A stretch of 55,131 bases of DNA from positions 1 to 55,131 of the forward strand of contig NZ_JAQTLS010000004.1 of the NCBI RefSeq assembly GCF_028714775.1, read 5' to 3'. Source of the DNA: Thiothrix sp. (lineage in GTDB: Bacteria > Pseudomonadota > Gammaproteobacteria > Thiotrichales > Thiotrichaceae). A program made the translations under genes and the position numbers. The notes beneath the pieces were generated by a model. It was not told the origin of the DNA, did no database searches, and saw only the letters and a list, made by a program, of their open reading frames with translations. Of this stretch, positions 10,837 through 19,842 are shown piece after piece; positions within the stretch are counted from its first letter, which is position 1, and the number at the start of each line of letters is the position of its first letter.

Positions 10837-11997
10837 ATGTTGCGTGCGGCGGATACGTGGAAAGTGTTGCTGGCGGGCATTTGCAGCTTGATCCTTACGG
10901 TGGGGTTGGCGCGGTTTGCGTATACGCCGTTGTTGCCAGTGATGCGGGCGGAAACGTGGCTGACGGTCGTGGCGGGCGGTTGGTTGGCAACTTTCAATTA
11001 CATGGGGTACATGAGCGGGGCATTGCTGGCGGCTTCGATTAGCAGCTTGCACCTTAAGTACCGTTTGTATCGGGTGGGGCTGGTGCTGGCGGTGTTGAGC
11101 ATTACCGGGATGGCGTTTACCCAGAATATGGTGCTGTGGTCGATCCTGCGTTATATCGCGGGTTTGAGCAGTGCGGCGGGCTTGCTGATTGGTTCGGGGC
11201 TGATGCTTAACTGGTTGATGCGTAATGGGCATCGCCCGGAATTGGGGATTCATTTTGGCGGTTTGGGCGGTGGCATTCTGGTGTCCGGGTTGGTATCGGT
11301 GCTGATGCTGGCGGCGCATCTGGATTGGGCGCAACAGTGGTGGACGTTGGGTATCTTAGGTGTGCTGTTTTTCATCCCTGCGTGGTTGTGGTTGCCGGAA
11401 CCTGCCCCAGCGTCTGCCCAGCACAAACACAGCCAACAACCGCCGTCACGACAGTGGTTATTGATGATGATTGCGACGTATTTCTGTGCAGGTTTCGGCT
11501 TTGTGGTGAGTGCGACATTTACCGTGGCGATGGTGGAAAAAATCCCGGCGTTGGCGGGGTGGGGCAGTTGGGTGTGGATTTTGGTTGGGATTGCCGCGAC
11601 GCCTGCGTGTTTTATTTGGGATCGGGTTTCGCGCCGCATCGGTGATATGCCCGCGTTGCAATTGGCATTTGTGGGGCAGATCATTTCCATTGTGTTGCCA
11701 GCGGTGACGGGGAGTGCAGCGGCAGCGGTGTTTAGTTCGGCGTTGTATGGCGCGACTTTCATCGGCATTGTCAGTTTGACGCTGACGGTTATTGGGCGCT
11801 TTTACCCGGATAATCCTGCCAAAGCGATGGCTCGCCTGACCCTGAGTTATGGGGTAGCGCAAATCATTGCCCCGGCGATTACTGGCTATATTGCGGAAAG
11901 CACCGGCAGTTACCAAGGCGGTTTGCTGATCGCGGCGTTGGTTATGTCGGTGGGCTTGGGAATATTGTGGAAGTTGCCTTTTACCCAGCCGCGCTGA
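10837..11997 (+). CDS. YbfB/YjiJ-family MFS transporter
   Basis: A 386-aa protein with about 12 hydrophobic segments. The N-terminal signature (LTVGLARFAYTPLLPVMRAE, GGWLATFNYMGYMSGAL) is characteristic of the YbfB/YjiJ branch of the major facilitator superfamily, whose substrates are mostly unknown. I place the start at the ATG at 10837 because AAGGGG precedes it by about 6 nt; a TTG 24 bases upstream is in frame but has no ribosome-binding site. It is monocistronic, divergent from tag. Location: inner membrane. The substrate cannot be read from the sequence. Confidence 0.88.
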   Translation: MLRAADTWKVLLAGICSLILTVGLARFAYTPLLPVMRAETWLTVVAGGWLATFNYMGYMSGALLAASISSLHLKYRLYRVGLVLAVLSITGMAFTQNMVLWSILRYIAGLSSAAGLLIGSGLMLNWLMRNGHRPELGIHFGGLGGGILVSGLVSVLMLAAHLDWAQQWWTLGILGVLFFIPAWLWLPEPAPASAQHKHSQQPPSRQWLLMMIATYFCAGFGFVVSATFTVAMVEKIPALAGWGSWVWILVGIAATPACFIWDRVSRRIGDMPALQLAFVGQIISIVLPAVTGSAAAAVFSSALYGATFIGIVSLTLTVIGRFYPDNPAKAMARLTLSYGVAQIIAPAITGYIAESTGSYQGGLLIAALVMSVGLGILWKLPFTQPR

Positions 11998-12130
11998 TTA
12001 TTTGCGGAATTATTCTTCGCTAATTGCAACCTTTAGTGGATTTTTTGTTACGTTTGACTAAGCTTTAATTGAACCTTTTATCCGACGCCACACGACTATT
12101 TGATAATTACATTAACCAACGGATTTCAGC

Positions 12131-12466
12131 ATGACACGGATGTTCTTGCTTATCTGCTTGCTGTGCAATGGCGCAGTGGAAGCAGCTTATGTTTGCCGCC
12201 CGGCATCACCCCGTACCCCACCGCCTGTGGTTGGCGAAAGTTACACGGTTGCCCGCAAAGCCTTGATCGCCGATGATTGGGAGCCTGTGCGGAAGTCTTT
12301 TGGCGAGCTGCCAGAAAGGGAGTCGTGCGATATGCGCCTTAATGTTTCCTGTGATTTTGTTTTTGAGGACGTGCAATCGGGTTACGCCTTGATCGTGGAA
12401 GCCAGCGGGAAAGCGGATATGTCCGGGTTGGTGGTGACGGGTTACACTTTCCGCTGCCGCCCCTAA
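12131..12466 (+). CDS. Small secreted protein, possibly PASTA-like
   Basis: A 111-aa product with a short signal peptide (MTRMFLLICLLCNGAVEAA) and about 90 mature residues. The stretch PPVVGESYTVARKALIADDW resembles the start of a PASTA or PASTA-like fold (a 'V-x-G-x-x-x-x-x-A-x-x-x-L-x-x-x-G/D-W' pattern), with four cysteines in the mature part likely to pair in the periplasm. Not a recognised family beyond that. It is followed by the PhnA-family gene 80 nt downstream on the same strand. Function unknown. Confidence 0.6.
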   Translation: MTRMFLLICLLCNGAVEAAYVCRPASPRTPPPVVGESYTVARKALIADDWEPVRKSFGELPERESCDMRLNVSCDFVFEDVQSGYALIVEASGKADMSGLVVTGYTFRCRP

Positions 12467-12547
12467 TGGTGCGGTGGTTGCAGGCTTGCTATCCGCTACT
12501 GCTTGTCGTCATACTCCCTGCCATCCCGATTTAAGTGATGGTAAACC

Positions 12548-13129
12548 ATGAACACAGAACAAACTCTCCATGCCCGCAGCGGCTCTTGCTGCGAATTGTG
12601 CGGCGCTACTGAAAACCTCGGCGTGTACGAAGTTCCGCCCAACGCCAATGGCAACGCTGACGACAGCGTTTTGCTGTGCGCCACTTGCCGCACGCAGGTC
12701 GAAGACCCGGCAAGCATGGATGCGAACCACTGGCGCTGCCTGAACGACAGCATGTGGAGCCAAGTCCCCGCTGTGCAAGTCATGGCATGGCGCATGTTGA
12801 CCCGCCTGAGCGGTGAAGGTTGGCCTCAAGAATTGCTCGATATGCTCTACCTAGACGAAGCCACGCTGGCATGGGCGCAAGCCACGGGCGAAGGCCAAGC
12901 GGTAGAAGAAGTCGCCAAACACCGCGACAGCAACGGCGTGGAACTGCAGGCGGGCGACTCCGTGGTGCTGATCAAAGACTTGAACGTGAAAGGCGCAAAC
13001 TTCACCGCCAAGCGCGGCACGCCAGTACGCAATATTTCGCTGGTTCACGACAACCCCGAGCATATCGAAGGGCGCGTGAATGACCAGCAGATTGTGATTT
13101 TGACCAAGTTTGTGAAGAAAACGGGCTGA
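12548..13129 (+). CDS. PhnA-domain protein (YjdM-like, zinc-ribbon N-terminus)
   Basis: A 193-aa protein. The C-terminal 70 residues (DSNGVELQAGDSVVLIKDLN, VKGANFTAKRGTPVRNI, VILTKFVKK) match the PhnA/YjdM domain. The N-terminal part has two CxxC pairs (CELC, CATC) that probably bind zinc. Despite the historical name, PhnA/YjdM is not established as a phosphonate uptake component and its biochemical role is unsettled. This form is longer than the 111-aa E. coli protein because of an inserted helical segment around residues 65-120. The ABC transporter pair follows 24 nt after its stop codon and may be co-transcribed. Confidence 0.85.
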   Translation: MNTEQTLHARSGSCCELCGATENLGVYEVPPNANGNADDSVLLCATCRTQVEDPASMDANHWRCLNDSMWSQVPAVQVMAWRMLTRLSGEGWPQELLDMLYLDEATLAWAQATGEGQAVEEVAKHRDSNGVELQAGDSVVLIKDLNVKGANFTAKRGTPVRNISLVHDNPEHIEGRVNDQQIVILTKFVKKTG

Positions 13130-13153
13130 TTCAGGCCGTACAAGGATAATACC

Positions 13154-14047
13154 GTGGAAAAAGGCGCGATCCTCGAAGTCCGCAACCTGCACAAGCACTA
13201 CCCCGGTGTCAAAGCCGTGAATGGCATTGATTTCGCTGTTCCCAAGGGTATCTGTTTCGGCCTGCTTGGCCCCAACGGTGCGGGCAAAACCACCACCATC
13301 GAAATGATGGAAGGCATTATCAAGCCCACTTCCGGCGAAATCCTCTACAAAAGCGAACTGCAAGGTGCACGTTTCCGCCAAGAAGCGGGCATCCAGTTCC
13401 AATCGACGGCGTTGCAGGATTTCCTTACGGTGCGCGAAAACCTTAAGTTTTTCGGTAGCCTTTATCCTGACGGTTTGCCGCTGGAAGCGTTGGTGGAAAT
13501 TTGCCGTTTGCAGGAATACCTCGACCGTGACGCCAGCAAACTTTCTGGCGGGCAACGTCAGCGCATGTTGCTGGCAATCGCGCTGGTGAATGACCCGGAC
13601 GTGGTGTTCCTCGACGAACCGACTACTGGCCTTGACCCGCAAGCACGGCTGAATTTCTGGGAACTGGTCAATAGCATCAAGGCGCGGAACAAAACCGTGT
13701 TGTTGACCACACATTACATGGAGGAGGCGTACAATCTGTGTGATGAAATTGCCATCATGGATCACGGCAAAATCATTGCGCACGGTTCGCCCGACGACCT
13801 GCTGGCGGCGCATTTCCACGATGTCATCATTGAATTGCCGGAACGCGATTTCCCCGAAGCTGCCCGCGACATCCCGCACCGCTATTTGGACAATGTGACC
13901 GGCACGGTGGAAATCATTACCTCGGATGTGAATGGCACGTTGGCGCTGTTGATGCAGCACGGCGCGTCATTGGCAGGTTTGCAGGTGCGCCCGCGTAGCC
14001 TCGAAGACCTGTTCCTCGAACTCACCGGCAAGGAGCTACGCGCATGA
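13154..14047 (+). CDS. ABC transporter ATP-binding protein (NatA/CcmA-like exporter family)
   Basis: Energises an ABC-2 type exporter with the permease encoded next. The 297-aa sequence shows Walker A (GPNGAGKTT), the signature LSGGQRQRM, Walker B (VVFLDEPTTGLDP) and the switch histidine (LLTTHYMEEA). The C-terminal 80 residues form the accessory domain common in drug and antibiotic-type exporters. The start is GTG at 13154 with AAGGA about 8 nt upstream. Its stop overlaps the permease start by 4 nt (ATGA), implying translational coupling. Substrate unknown. Confidence 0.93.
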   Translation: MEKGAILEVRNLHKHYPGVKAVNGIDFAVPKGICFGLLGPNGAGKTTTIEMMEGIIKPTSGEILYKSELQGARFRQEAGIQFQSTALQDFLTVRENLKFFGSLYPDGLPLEALVEICRLQEYLDRDASKLSGGQRQRMLLAIALVNDPDVVFLDEPTTGLDPQARLNFWELVNSIKARNKTVLLTTHYMEEAYNLCDEIAIMDHGKIIAHGSPDDLLAAHFHDVIIELPERDFPEAARDIPHRYLDNVTGTVEIITSDVNGTLALLMQHGASLAGLQVRPRSLEDLFLELTGKELRA

Positions 14048-15081
14048 TGCAACGTATCTGGGCAACATTTTACGCCCGCAGTTTGGAATTCGTGCGCGAC
14101 CGTTCCACCTTGGGTTGGAACTTGATCCTGCCGGTGGCACTGGTGTTCGGGCTGGCTTTCGTGTTTTCTGGTGAAGGCCAACCGCTATTTAAGGTCGGCG
14201 TAGTGGCGGAAAATACCAGCGTGGAAGCCAAACCCAATCCTGCGTTGCATCCCTTCCTGCAAATCGCGCATGTCGATTTTTACAGCGTCCCGGCAGATAC
14301 GGTGGATGCTGCGGTGCGTAAAGTCGGGCGGCATCAGGCGGATATGCTGCTGGATTTACGCGCGGGAAAAATGCACTACTGGGTCAACGGCGATTCGCAA
14401 AAAGGCTATTTTCTGGAACAGCTTCTGCAAGGTAGCAGTGGCGCGAAACTGGGTAAGCAAAGCGTGCAGGGCGAACAAATCCGCTACGTCGATTGGGTTG
14501 TCCCCGGTATTTTGGGCATGAATATCATGTTCAGTTGCTTGTTCGGGGTCGGTTTCGTGATCGTGCGTTACCGTAAAAGCGGTTATCTGAAACGCCTCAA
14601 TGCCACGCCGCTGAGCGCAACCGAATTTTTGCTGGCACAGATTTTTTCGCGCTTGGTTTTGGTGGTGCTGGTGACGACGGTGGTGTTTGCGGGCACGAAT
14701 TTGTTCATGCACTTCACGATGGAAGGCAGCTATTTGAACTTGCTGTTGGTGCTGGTGTTGGGTGCGTTTACCCTGATCTCGCTCAGTCTGCTGGTGGCGG
14801 CACGGGTCAGCAGCGAAGAACTCGCAGGTGGGCTGCTCAACTTGCTGACGTGGCCGATGATGGTGCTGTCCGGCGTGTGGTTTTCGATGGAAGGCACGAA
14901 CCCGTTCATGCAGGCGTTGAGCCAATTGTCGCCGCTGACGCACATGCTCACCGCAGCGCGGGCGATCATGTTGGATGGCGCAAACCTTGCCGCCATCAGC
15001 ACACATCTGCTGGTGCTGGCGGGGATGTCGGTGGTGTTCTTGGCGGTGGGTGCTTACACCTTCAAGTGGACGGCGGAGTAA
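14044..15081 (+). CDS. ABC-2 type transporter permease
   Basis: A 345-aa inner-membrane partner of the preceding ATPase. It has one N-terminal membrane segment, a periplasmic domain of roughly 130 residues, then five hydrophobic segments from about residue 155. The ABC-2 signature region is visible (VPGILGMNIMFSCLFGVGF ... RYRKSGYLKRLNATPLSATE). The overlapping ATGA start couples it to the ATPase gene. The family exports drugs, lipids or polysaccharides; the specific substrate is not apparent. Confidence 0.92.
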   Translation: MMQRIWATFYARSLEFVRDRSTLGWNLILPVALVFGLAFVFSGEGQPLFKVGVVAENTSVEAKPNPALHPFLQIAHVDFYSVPADTVDAAVRKVGRHQADMLLDLRAGKMHYWVNGDSQKGYFLEQLLQGSSGAKLGKQSVQGEQIRYVDWVVPGILGMNIMFSCLFGVGFVIVRYRKSGYLKRLNATPLSATEFLLAQIFSRLVLVVLVTTVVFAGTNLFMHFTMEGSYLNLLLVLVLGAFTLISLSLLVAARVSSEELAGGLLNLLTWPMMVLSGVWFSMEGTNPFMQALSQLSPLTHMLTAARAIMLDGANLAAISTHLLVLAGMSVVFLAVGAYTFKWTAE

Positions 15082-15086
15082 CGGCA

Positions 15087-15533
15087 ATGGGCGTGCAGGA
15101 TATGAGTGCAGTAACGATTGTGAAATACGTTTTCACTGCCTGCGGTTGCGGCCTATTGCTCGGCGGTTGGCTCTGGTATCAGGATACCCGCAGTTTCGTG
15201 GATAGCGCGATGGTGACGGGCGGGACAGTGGTGAGTTTTGAGCTGTCCAATTCCAGTAAGTCGCGGGTCTCTCGGCCTGTGGTGCGGTTCCGCGACCGGC
15301 AGGGTAAGGAGATCGAATTTACTTCGGCTTCCGGCAGTTACCCGCCTGACTACGAAGAGGGTGAGGCGGTGGATGTCCTGTACCTGCCCAACAAGTCACA
15401 CGAGGCGGAAATCAGTGCATGGTTTCCGTTGTGGGGCGGGCCGACGATTTTAGGTGGGCTAGGGGCAGTGTTTTTCTTGATCGGCCTTAGCTTGTTTGCG
15501 TTTGGCTCGCGGTTGGAAGGGGAGCCGCGCTAA
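15087..15533 (+). CDS. DUF3592-family membrane protein
   Basis: A 148-aa protein with hydrophobic segments at both ends (residues ~10-28 and ~118-140). The extracytoplasmic beta-rich domain between them (VVRFRDRQGKEIEFTSASG, GEAVDVLYLPNKSHEAEIS) matches the DUF3592 pattern. I chose the ATG at 15087 because GGAG lies 8 nt upstream; an in-frame ATG at 15102 is possible. It begins 5 nt after the permease stop, so it likely belongs to the same operon. Function unknown. Confidence 0.78.
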   Translation: MGVQDMSAVTIVKYVFTACGCGLLLGGWLWYQDTRSFVDSAMVTGGTVVSFELSNSSKSRVSRPVVRFRDRQGKEIEFTSASGSYPPDYEEGEAVDVLYLPNKSHEAEISAWFPLWGGPTILGGLGAVFFLIGLSLFAFGSRLEGEPR

Positions 15534-15561
15534 TGTAGCCGGAGTGGATTGATTGTAAATT

Positions 15562-15846
15562 TCATCCGTGCGCCACCTCATTCAATGCTTCGGTAATCAC
15601 TTCATCGCTGACACTTTGGCGTTTCAGGCTGGATAGCAAAGCGGTAACGGTATTGTTGTCCAACCGTTCAAGATCACGTCGCAAACTTTGCCCTACATAC
15701 GCTTTCAGCAAGCCTTGGTAGCCAGTGAAACCCATCAGCGGGGCGATGCGTTTGAGGTCGTCAACCACGTCAACGGGCATCCGCAGCGTGATGGTCGTCA
15801 TGGGGCGGTCTTTGCTGAGGCGGGTTTTTAGTTGCTCAATTTTCAT
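15562..15846 (-). CDS. Ribbon-helix-helix (CopG/BrnA-like) protein, no toxin partner beside it
   Basis: A 94-aa product. Residues 16-30 (MTTITLRMPVDVVDD) form the beta-strand and first helix of a ribbon-helix-helix DNA-binding fold, followed by KRIAPLMGFTGYQGLLKAYV as in BrnA-type antitoxins. The ATG at 15846 is chosen because homologous-looking sequence begins there; the longer open frame upstream overlaps the TfoX-like gene and is not credible. No BrnT or RelE-type toxin is adjacent, so it may be an orphan regulator or a relic antitoxin. Confidence 0.72.
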   Translation of the reverse strand: MKIEQLKTRLSKDRPMTTITLRMPVDVVDDLKRIAPLMGFTGYQGLLKAYVGQSLRRDLERLDNNTVTALLSSLKRQSVSDEVITEALNEVAHG

Positions 15847-15889
15847 AGTATCGCTGTTCCGTTTTGGTGGCTCTGCGTGAGTCACGCCG

Positions 15890-16225
15890 CTATTTACGGT
15901 GCTTAAGCGCCGTTGCATACGCCTTCCGCGCCCACGCCAAAAGCTGATCCTGATCTTCCAACACTTCCAACGGCACTTCCCAATACGACATGGTGGCGGT
16001 TTTGCCATCGCTTTTGCTGTAGGTAAATGGCTGGCTGCCCGCCTGCGTGTAATCGGCCTGATTGTCGGCGGTGACTTTGAAATAGAGCGTTTCATCGACC
16101 ACGATAGCGAAAATTACCCCGTCACGGTAAATGCCGTAGCCGCCGAACATGGCGCGGGAGGTGATTTGCCCTAACGGGGCGAGCAGTTCGAGGGTGTAAT
16201 CGAGGTATTCACTGTGTTTTGGCAT
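15890..16225 (-). CDS. TfoX/Sxy N-terminal domain protein
   Basis: A 111-aa protein matching the TfoX N-terminal domain: RAMFGGYGIYRDGVIFAIV and LYFKVTADNQADYTQAGSQP are diagnostic blocks. Full-length TfoX/Sxy activates competence genes in some gammaproteobacteria. This protein lacks the C-terminal TfoX domain, and stand-alone N-domain proteins have no defined role. It lies 43 nt upstream of the ribbon-helix-helix gene on the same strand and may share its transcript. Confidence 0.88.
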   Translation of the reverse strand: MPKHSEYLDYTLELLAPLGQITSRAMFGGYGIYRDGVIFAIVVDETLYFKVTADNQADYTQAGSQPFTYSKSDGKTATMSYWEVPLEVLEDQDQLLAWARKAYATALKHRK

Positions 16226-16437
16226 GGGGGGCTACCTTCTTGCATTGGTTAATGCCCCTACCTTATCACCCTGCTTTGCGGAATGGCAGGGCATTGGATG
16301 CGACCAATATGCGCAAATATTAGCATTTGTTGATATTCGTTTGGATGTGGTTTTTTCCGAAGCGTTATAGTGGGAACAATGGGCTACCCGGAAGAGGTGG
16401 CCTATGCGCACACAGTGAGCCGCACGAGGAGAGAAGA

Positions 16438-16803
16438 ATGGACATGAAGAAGTTTGCCGACTTCTGGAGGGGTATGTTTTACCTATTCAGTACCGTCACA
16501 ATGGGGATTGTGCTGTATTTGATGGTGGTCGTGTGGCAACCGCTATGGACTGCCGGATTTGCGGACTTTGGCAATATCAGCCAAGCGATTGGGCATTTGG
16601 ATGAAACCACCAAGCCTGCCTCTGACATGGCTCCGCGAATGCTGGAGCAGATGACGTTGATGAACCAAAATATGCAACTGATGAACCAGAACGTCGCCCA
16701 GATGCGCTTCATCATGGGCTACCAAATGGGTTCAATAAATCACCAGATGGATCAGATGAATGACAAGTTTTCCCCATTTGGGATGATGCCGTTCAATTGG
16801 TAA
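16438..16803 (+). CDS. Small membrane-anchored protein with Met/Asn/Gln-rich coiled tail
   Basis: A 121-aa product. One membrane helix at about residues 13-35 (GMFYLFSTVTMGIVLYLMVV) is followed by an extracytoplasmic or cytoplasmic region ending in a repetitive, methionine-rich amphipathic stretch (MNQNMQLMNQNVAQMRF, MGYQMGSINHQMDQMND). About 19 of the last 60 residues are Met or Gln. The ATG at 16438 has GAGGAGAG upstream. No family recognised. The tail could be a coiled coil or a metal-binding methionine segment; this is inference only. It is convergent with asd. Confidence 0.7.
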   Translation: MDMKKFADFWRGMFYLFSTVTMGIVLYLMVVVWQPLWTAGFADFGNISQAIGHLDETTKPASDMAPRMLEQMTLMNQNMQLMNQNVAQMRFIMGYQMGSINHQMDQMNDKFSPFGMMPFNW

Positions 16804-16809
16804 GGGACA

Positions 16810-16834
16810 GGGGAGGGGCGTCAGCCTTCTCCCC
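16810..16834. terminator. Hairpin between convergent genes
   Basis: GGGGAG (16810-16815) can pair with CTCCCC (16829-16834) between the convergent stop codons at 16803 and 16847. There is no clear T tract on either strand, so terminator activity is uncertain. Confidence 0.3.
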
Positions 16835-16846
16835 CACAAAATGGTT

Positions 16847-17965
16847 TTACTTCAGGAATTCCAGCGTAATTTTCAGCATCCGGCGCACAGGCTCAGCCGC
16901 ACCCCACAGCAATTGGTCGCCAACGGTGAACGCGGTGATGTATTCCGGCCCCAGATTCATCTTACGGATACGCCCGACCGGGACAGTCAGTGTGCCGGAA
17001 GCTTGTACCGGAGTCAGCCCATGCAAGGTGGATTCTTTGTCATTCGGGATGACTTTGACCCACTCATTGTGGCTAGCGATGATGCTTTCGATTTCAGCCA
17101 GTGGCAAATCCTGTTTCAATTTGATGGTGAAACCTTGCGAATGGCAACGCATAGCGCCGATGCGCACGCACTGACCGTCGACGGGGATGATTTCCGCGCC
17201 AGTTTTGCCGAGGATTTTGTTGGTTTCGGCAATGCCTTTCCATTCTTCCTTGGTTTGACCGTTTGCCCACATTTTGTCGATCCACGGGATCAGGCTGCCT
17301 GCCAGCGGTGCGCCGAAATTGGCGGTGGAAAGTGTGCCGTCGTTCAATTTCGCGGTCACTTTGGTGTCAATGTCGAGGATCGCGGAAGCCGGGTCTGCCA
17401 GCAAATCGCCCACTTCGCCATTCAATTCGCCCATCTGGGTCAGCAGTTCGCGCATGTTTTTCGCGCCCGCACCGGATGCCGCTTGGTAAGTCATGGAAGT
17501 GATCCATTCAACCAAACCTTTTTCAAACAAACCGCCCAACGCCATCAGCATCAGCGAAACGGTGCAGTTGCCGCCAACGTAATTCTTGATACCGTTTTGC
17601 AAACCGGCGTCGATCACGTTGCGGTTTACCGGGTCGAGCACGATGATCGCGTCGTCGGTCATGCGCAGGGTGGAGGCCGCGTCAATCCAGTAACCATTCC
17701 AGTTGGCACGCAGTTTTTCGTACACAGCCGTGGTGTAATCGCCGCCTTGGCAGGACAGAATAATGTCCATTTCCGCCAGTTTGTCGATGTTCATGGCATC
17801 TTCCAGCGGCTTTGCACCCATGCCTACGTCAGGGCCGGGCTTGCCGGACTGCGAGGTGGTGAAGAACACAGGTTCAAACCCTTGGAAATCATTTTCAGCA
17901 CGCATCCGCTCCATCAGCACTGAGCCGACCATGCCGCGCCAACCGACAAAACCTACCTTTAACAT
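16847..17965 (-). CDS. asd: Aspartate-semialdehyde dehydrogenase
   Basis: Converts L-aspartyl-4-phosphate to aspartate semialdehyde with NADPH, the branch point to lysine/diaminopimelate, threonine and methionine. The 372-aa length fits the E. coli-type enzyme (367). The NADP-binding start [14 protein letters not shown], the catalytic cysteine C134 ([10 protein letters not shown]) and the catalytic histidine region ([12 protein letters not shown]) are all intact. I start at 17965 because homology begins at MLKVGFVG and GGAG lies 8 nt upstream; a start 12 codons earlier is possible but unsupported. It appears to be a single gene. Confidence 0.97.
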   Translation of the reverse strand: MLKVGFVGWRGMVGSVLMERMRAENDFQGFEPVFFTTSQSGKPGPDVGMGAKPLEDAMNIDKLAEMDIILSCQGGDYTTAVYEKLRANWNGYWIDAASTLRMTDDAIIVLDPVNRNVIDAGLQNGIKNYVGGNCTVSLMLMALGGLFEKGLVEWITSMTYQAASGAGAKNMRELLTQMGELNGEVGDLLADPASAILDIDTKVTAKLNDGTLSTANFGAPLAGSLIPWIDKMWANGQTKEEWKGIAETNKILGKTGAEIIPVDGQCVRIGAMRCHSQGFTIKLKQDLPLAEIESIIASHNEWVKVIPNDKESTLHGLTPVQASGTLTVPVGRIRKMNLGPEYITAFTVGDQLLWGAAEPVRRMLKITLEFLK

Positions 17966-18080
17966 CACAAACTCCGTCAAAAACCGCAATAAACCGCGCA
18001 TTGTAGCACCGTGCTAGGTCGAGAAAAACCTGCGTCAAACCGTGCTATTTATTGGATTGAAACAAGGTAAACAATCAAAT

Positions 18081-18108
18081 TTACTGTGTATTGGCGCGAC
18101 CCTATACT
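18081..18108 (+). promoter_or_regulatory. Candidate promoter for the Dps-like gene
   Basis: TATACT (18103-18108) lies about 40 nt before the dps-like ATG. A weak -35 (TTACTG, 18081-18086) is 16 nt upstream. A weak -35 would fit activator-dependent expression, but no specific operator is recognised. Confidence 0.35.
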
Positions 18109-18146
18109 GATCCCATCGAAGCGCACACAACCACGGAGATCAGATC

Positions 18147-18614
18147 ATGGACATCAATATCGGTATCAAAACAGAACAACGCCAAGCCATTGCCGACGGC
18201 CTTTCGCGCTTATTGGCTGACACTTACACACTCTATTTGAAAACCCACAACTACCACTGGAACGTGACCGGGCCGATGTTCAATACCTTGCACCTCATGT
18301 TCGAGACGCAATACAACGAACTCGCTTTGGCGGTGGATTTGATCGCAGAACGCATCCGCGCCTTGGGCTACCCCGCACCGGGCACTTACGCCGCGTATAG
18401 CCGTTTGTCTTCCATCAAAGAGGAAGAGGGAGTGCCGAAAGCGCAAGACATGATCCGCAAATTGGTGGAAGGCCAAGAAGCGGTGGTACGTACCGCCCGC
18501 AGCATTTTCCCGGTTGTGGATGAAGCAGGTGATGAACCTACCGCCGACTTGCTCACCCAACGGATGCAAATCCACGAAAAGAATGCGTGGATGTTACGCA
18601 GCATGTTGGAGTAA
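18147..18614 (+). CDS. dps: Dps-family DNA-binding/iron-storage ferritin
   Basis: Forms dodecamers that oxidise and store iron using peroxide and can protect DNA during stress. The 155-aa length is typical. Ferroxidase residues are visible in [15 protein letters not shown] (His) and [23 protein letters not shown] (H...E/D pattern). The N-terminus is short, without a lysine-rich tail, so protection through iron removal is more certain than direct DNA binding. The 3' end overlaps the convergent lrgB gene by 21 bp. An OxyR gene lies elsewhere in the window (33841-34752), a regulator known to control dps in other bacteria. Confidence 0.93.
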   Translation: MDINIGIKTEQRQAIADGLSRLLADTYTLYLKTHNYHWNVTGPMFNTLHLMFETQYNELALAVDLIAERIRALGYPAPGTYAAYSRLSSIKEEEGVPKAQDMIRKLVEGQEAVVRTARSIFPVVDEAGDEPTADLLTQRMQIHEKNAWMLRSMLE

Positions 18615-19328
18615 TAAGTCGACCAGCCACGGCAAAATCAGCGAGGCAGTGAAGGCGGATAACGCCATTGCCAACCCCGCAAACGCACCCATTTCGGCAC
18701 TGACCTGAAACGCTCGGGCAGTGCCGATGCCGTGTGCAGCTACCCCCATCGCAATCCCGCGCACACTGTCATCGCGGATGCCGAGCAGGTCGAACACGCG
18801 AGTTCCCAACACTGCGCCAATAATCCCCGTTGTCACTACCAATACGGCGGTCAGGGAAGGGATGCCGCCAATGCGTTCCGCAATCCCCATTGCTACCGGG
18901 GCAGTGACTGATTTGGGCGCAAGCGACAGCAGGGTTTGCGTATCCGCCCCCAGCAACCACGCAATCCCGACTGCACTAACACCGCCGATGGTGACACCTG
19001 CCAGCAATGCCACGAGCACTGGCAACCACAATTGCTTGAGCTTACCGAACTGGCGATACAGCGGAATGGCTAACGCCACCGTCGCAGGCCCCAACAGGAA
19101 ATGCACGAATTGCGCCCCGTCGAAGTAGTTTTTGTACGGCATCCCGGTTGCCAGCAGCAAGGCAATCAGCAAGGCGACTGCCGTCACCACCGGGTTCAGC
19201 AGCGGATTACCTTTGGCATACACATACAACCGTTGAGCCAACCCATAGGCAATCAACGTCATGCTCAGCCCGAACAGCGGCGACGCGGAAAGGTATACCC
19301 AAACTTGCGTCAGGTTGTTGTCATTCAT
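18594..19328 (-). CDS. lrgB: LrgB/CidB-family membrane protein
   Basis: A 244-aa inner-membrane protein with about 7-8 hydrophobic segments and LrgB-family blocks ([51 protein letters not shown]). LrgAB/CidAB systems influence murein hydrolase activity or carry small carboxylates such as pyruvate and glycolate, depending on the organism. It overlaps lrgA by 8 nt, indicating an operon lrgA-lrgB. Its last 21 bp overlap the end of the dps-like gene on the opposite strand. Confidence 0.93.
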   Translation of the reverse strand: MNDNNLTQVWVYLSASPLFGLSMTLIAYGLAQRLYVYAKGNPLLNPVVTAVALLIALLLATGMPYKNYFDGAQFVHFLLGPATVALAIPLYRQFGKLKQLWLPVLVALLAGVTIGGVSAVGIAWLLGADTQTLLSLAPKSVTAPVAMGIAERIGGIPSLTAVLVVTTGIIGAVLGTRVFDLLGIRDDSVRGIAMGVAAHGIGTARAFQVSAEMGAFAGLAMALSAFTASLILPWLVDLLLQHAA

Positions 19329-19695
19329 GCCCGCCCCCTCGCTTGCCTAGCAAATGGCTGACACCCAGCATGATCAAAGCGGTTGCTGCCAGCGTAATGA
19401 CCGTGCCTAACAGCAGCGCGACCGTGATGGGTAGCCATTCATTGCCAATGCGGTGGAAATGCACAATCACCCCCACGCCCGCAGGCACAAACAGCAGCGA
19501 CAAATGGCTGAGCAAAGCACTACTGGCAGTATCCAGCGTTTTTTCCAACCCGCCACGCAACAGCAAGGTAATGAACAGCAGCACCATACCCACCACCGGG
19601 CCGGGGACAGGCAGTTGCAGCAAACGGGCGCTGACTTCGCCCACCAGTTGGTATACCAGCAGGATGGTGATGCCATTGAGGAAGTTGGGGGACAT
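19321..19695 (-). CDS. lrgA: LrgA/CidA-family holin-like membrane protein
   Basis: A 124-aa protein with four hydrophobic helices. The LrgA/CidA signature is clear (LLVYQLVGEVSARLLQLPVP, GPVVGMVLLFITLLL, LSLLFVPAGVGVIVH). It acts with LrgB in the cytoplasmic membrane. The two genes overlap by 8 nt, so translation is probably coupled. The ATG at 19695 is preceded by CGGAG. Confidence 0.93.
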   Translation of the reverse strand: MSPNFLNGITILLVYQLVGEVSARLLQLPVPGPVVGMVLLFITLLLRGGLEKTLDTASSALLSHLSLLFVPAGVGVIVHFHRIGNEWLPITVALLLGTVITLAATALIMLGVSHLLGKRGGGHE

Positions 19696-19842
19696 GAATA
19701 ACTCCGTTTGTCAGTAAATAGGGTGTAAGGTATGAATATTGCATTGCAACAACAAGTGCTCACCTACGCAAAAGGTAAAGTTTCGGTATACTCCGGCGCA
19801 CTTCTGAGACAACAAACTGATTATGACAAAAAGGATAAAATC

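Noticed and set aside
10600-11334. Open frame of about 245 codons on the minus strand across the tag/MFS boundary
   Set aside because: Reads His/Gln/Pro-rich nonsense antisense to the MFS gene and crosses the palindrome; no start signals.
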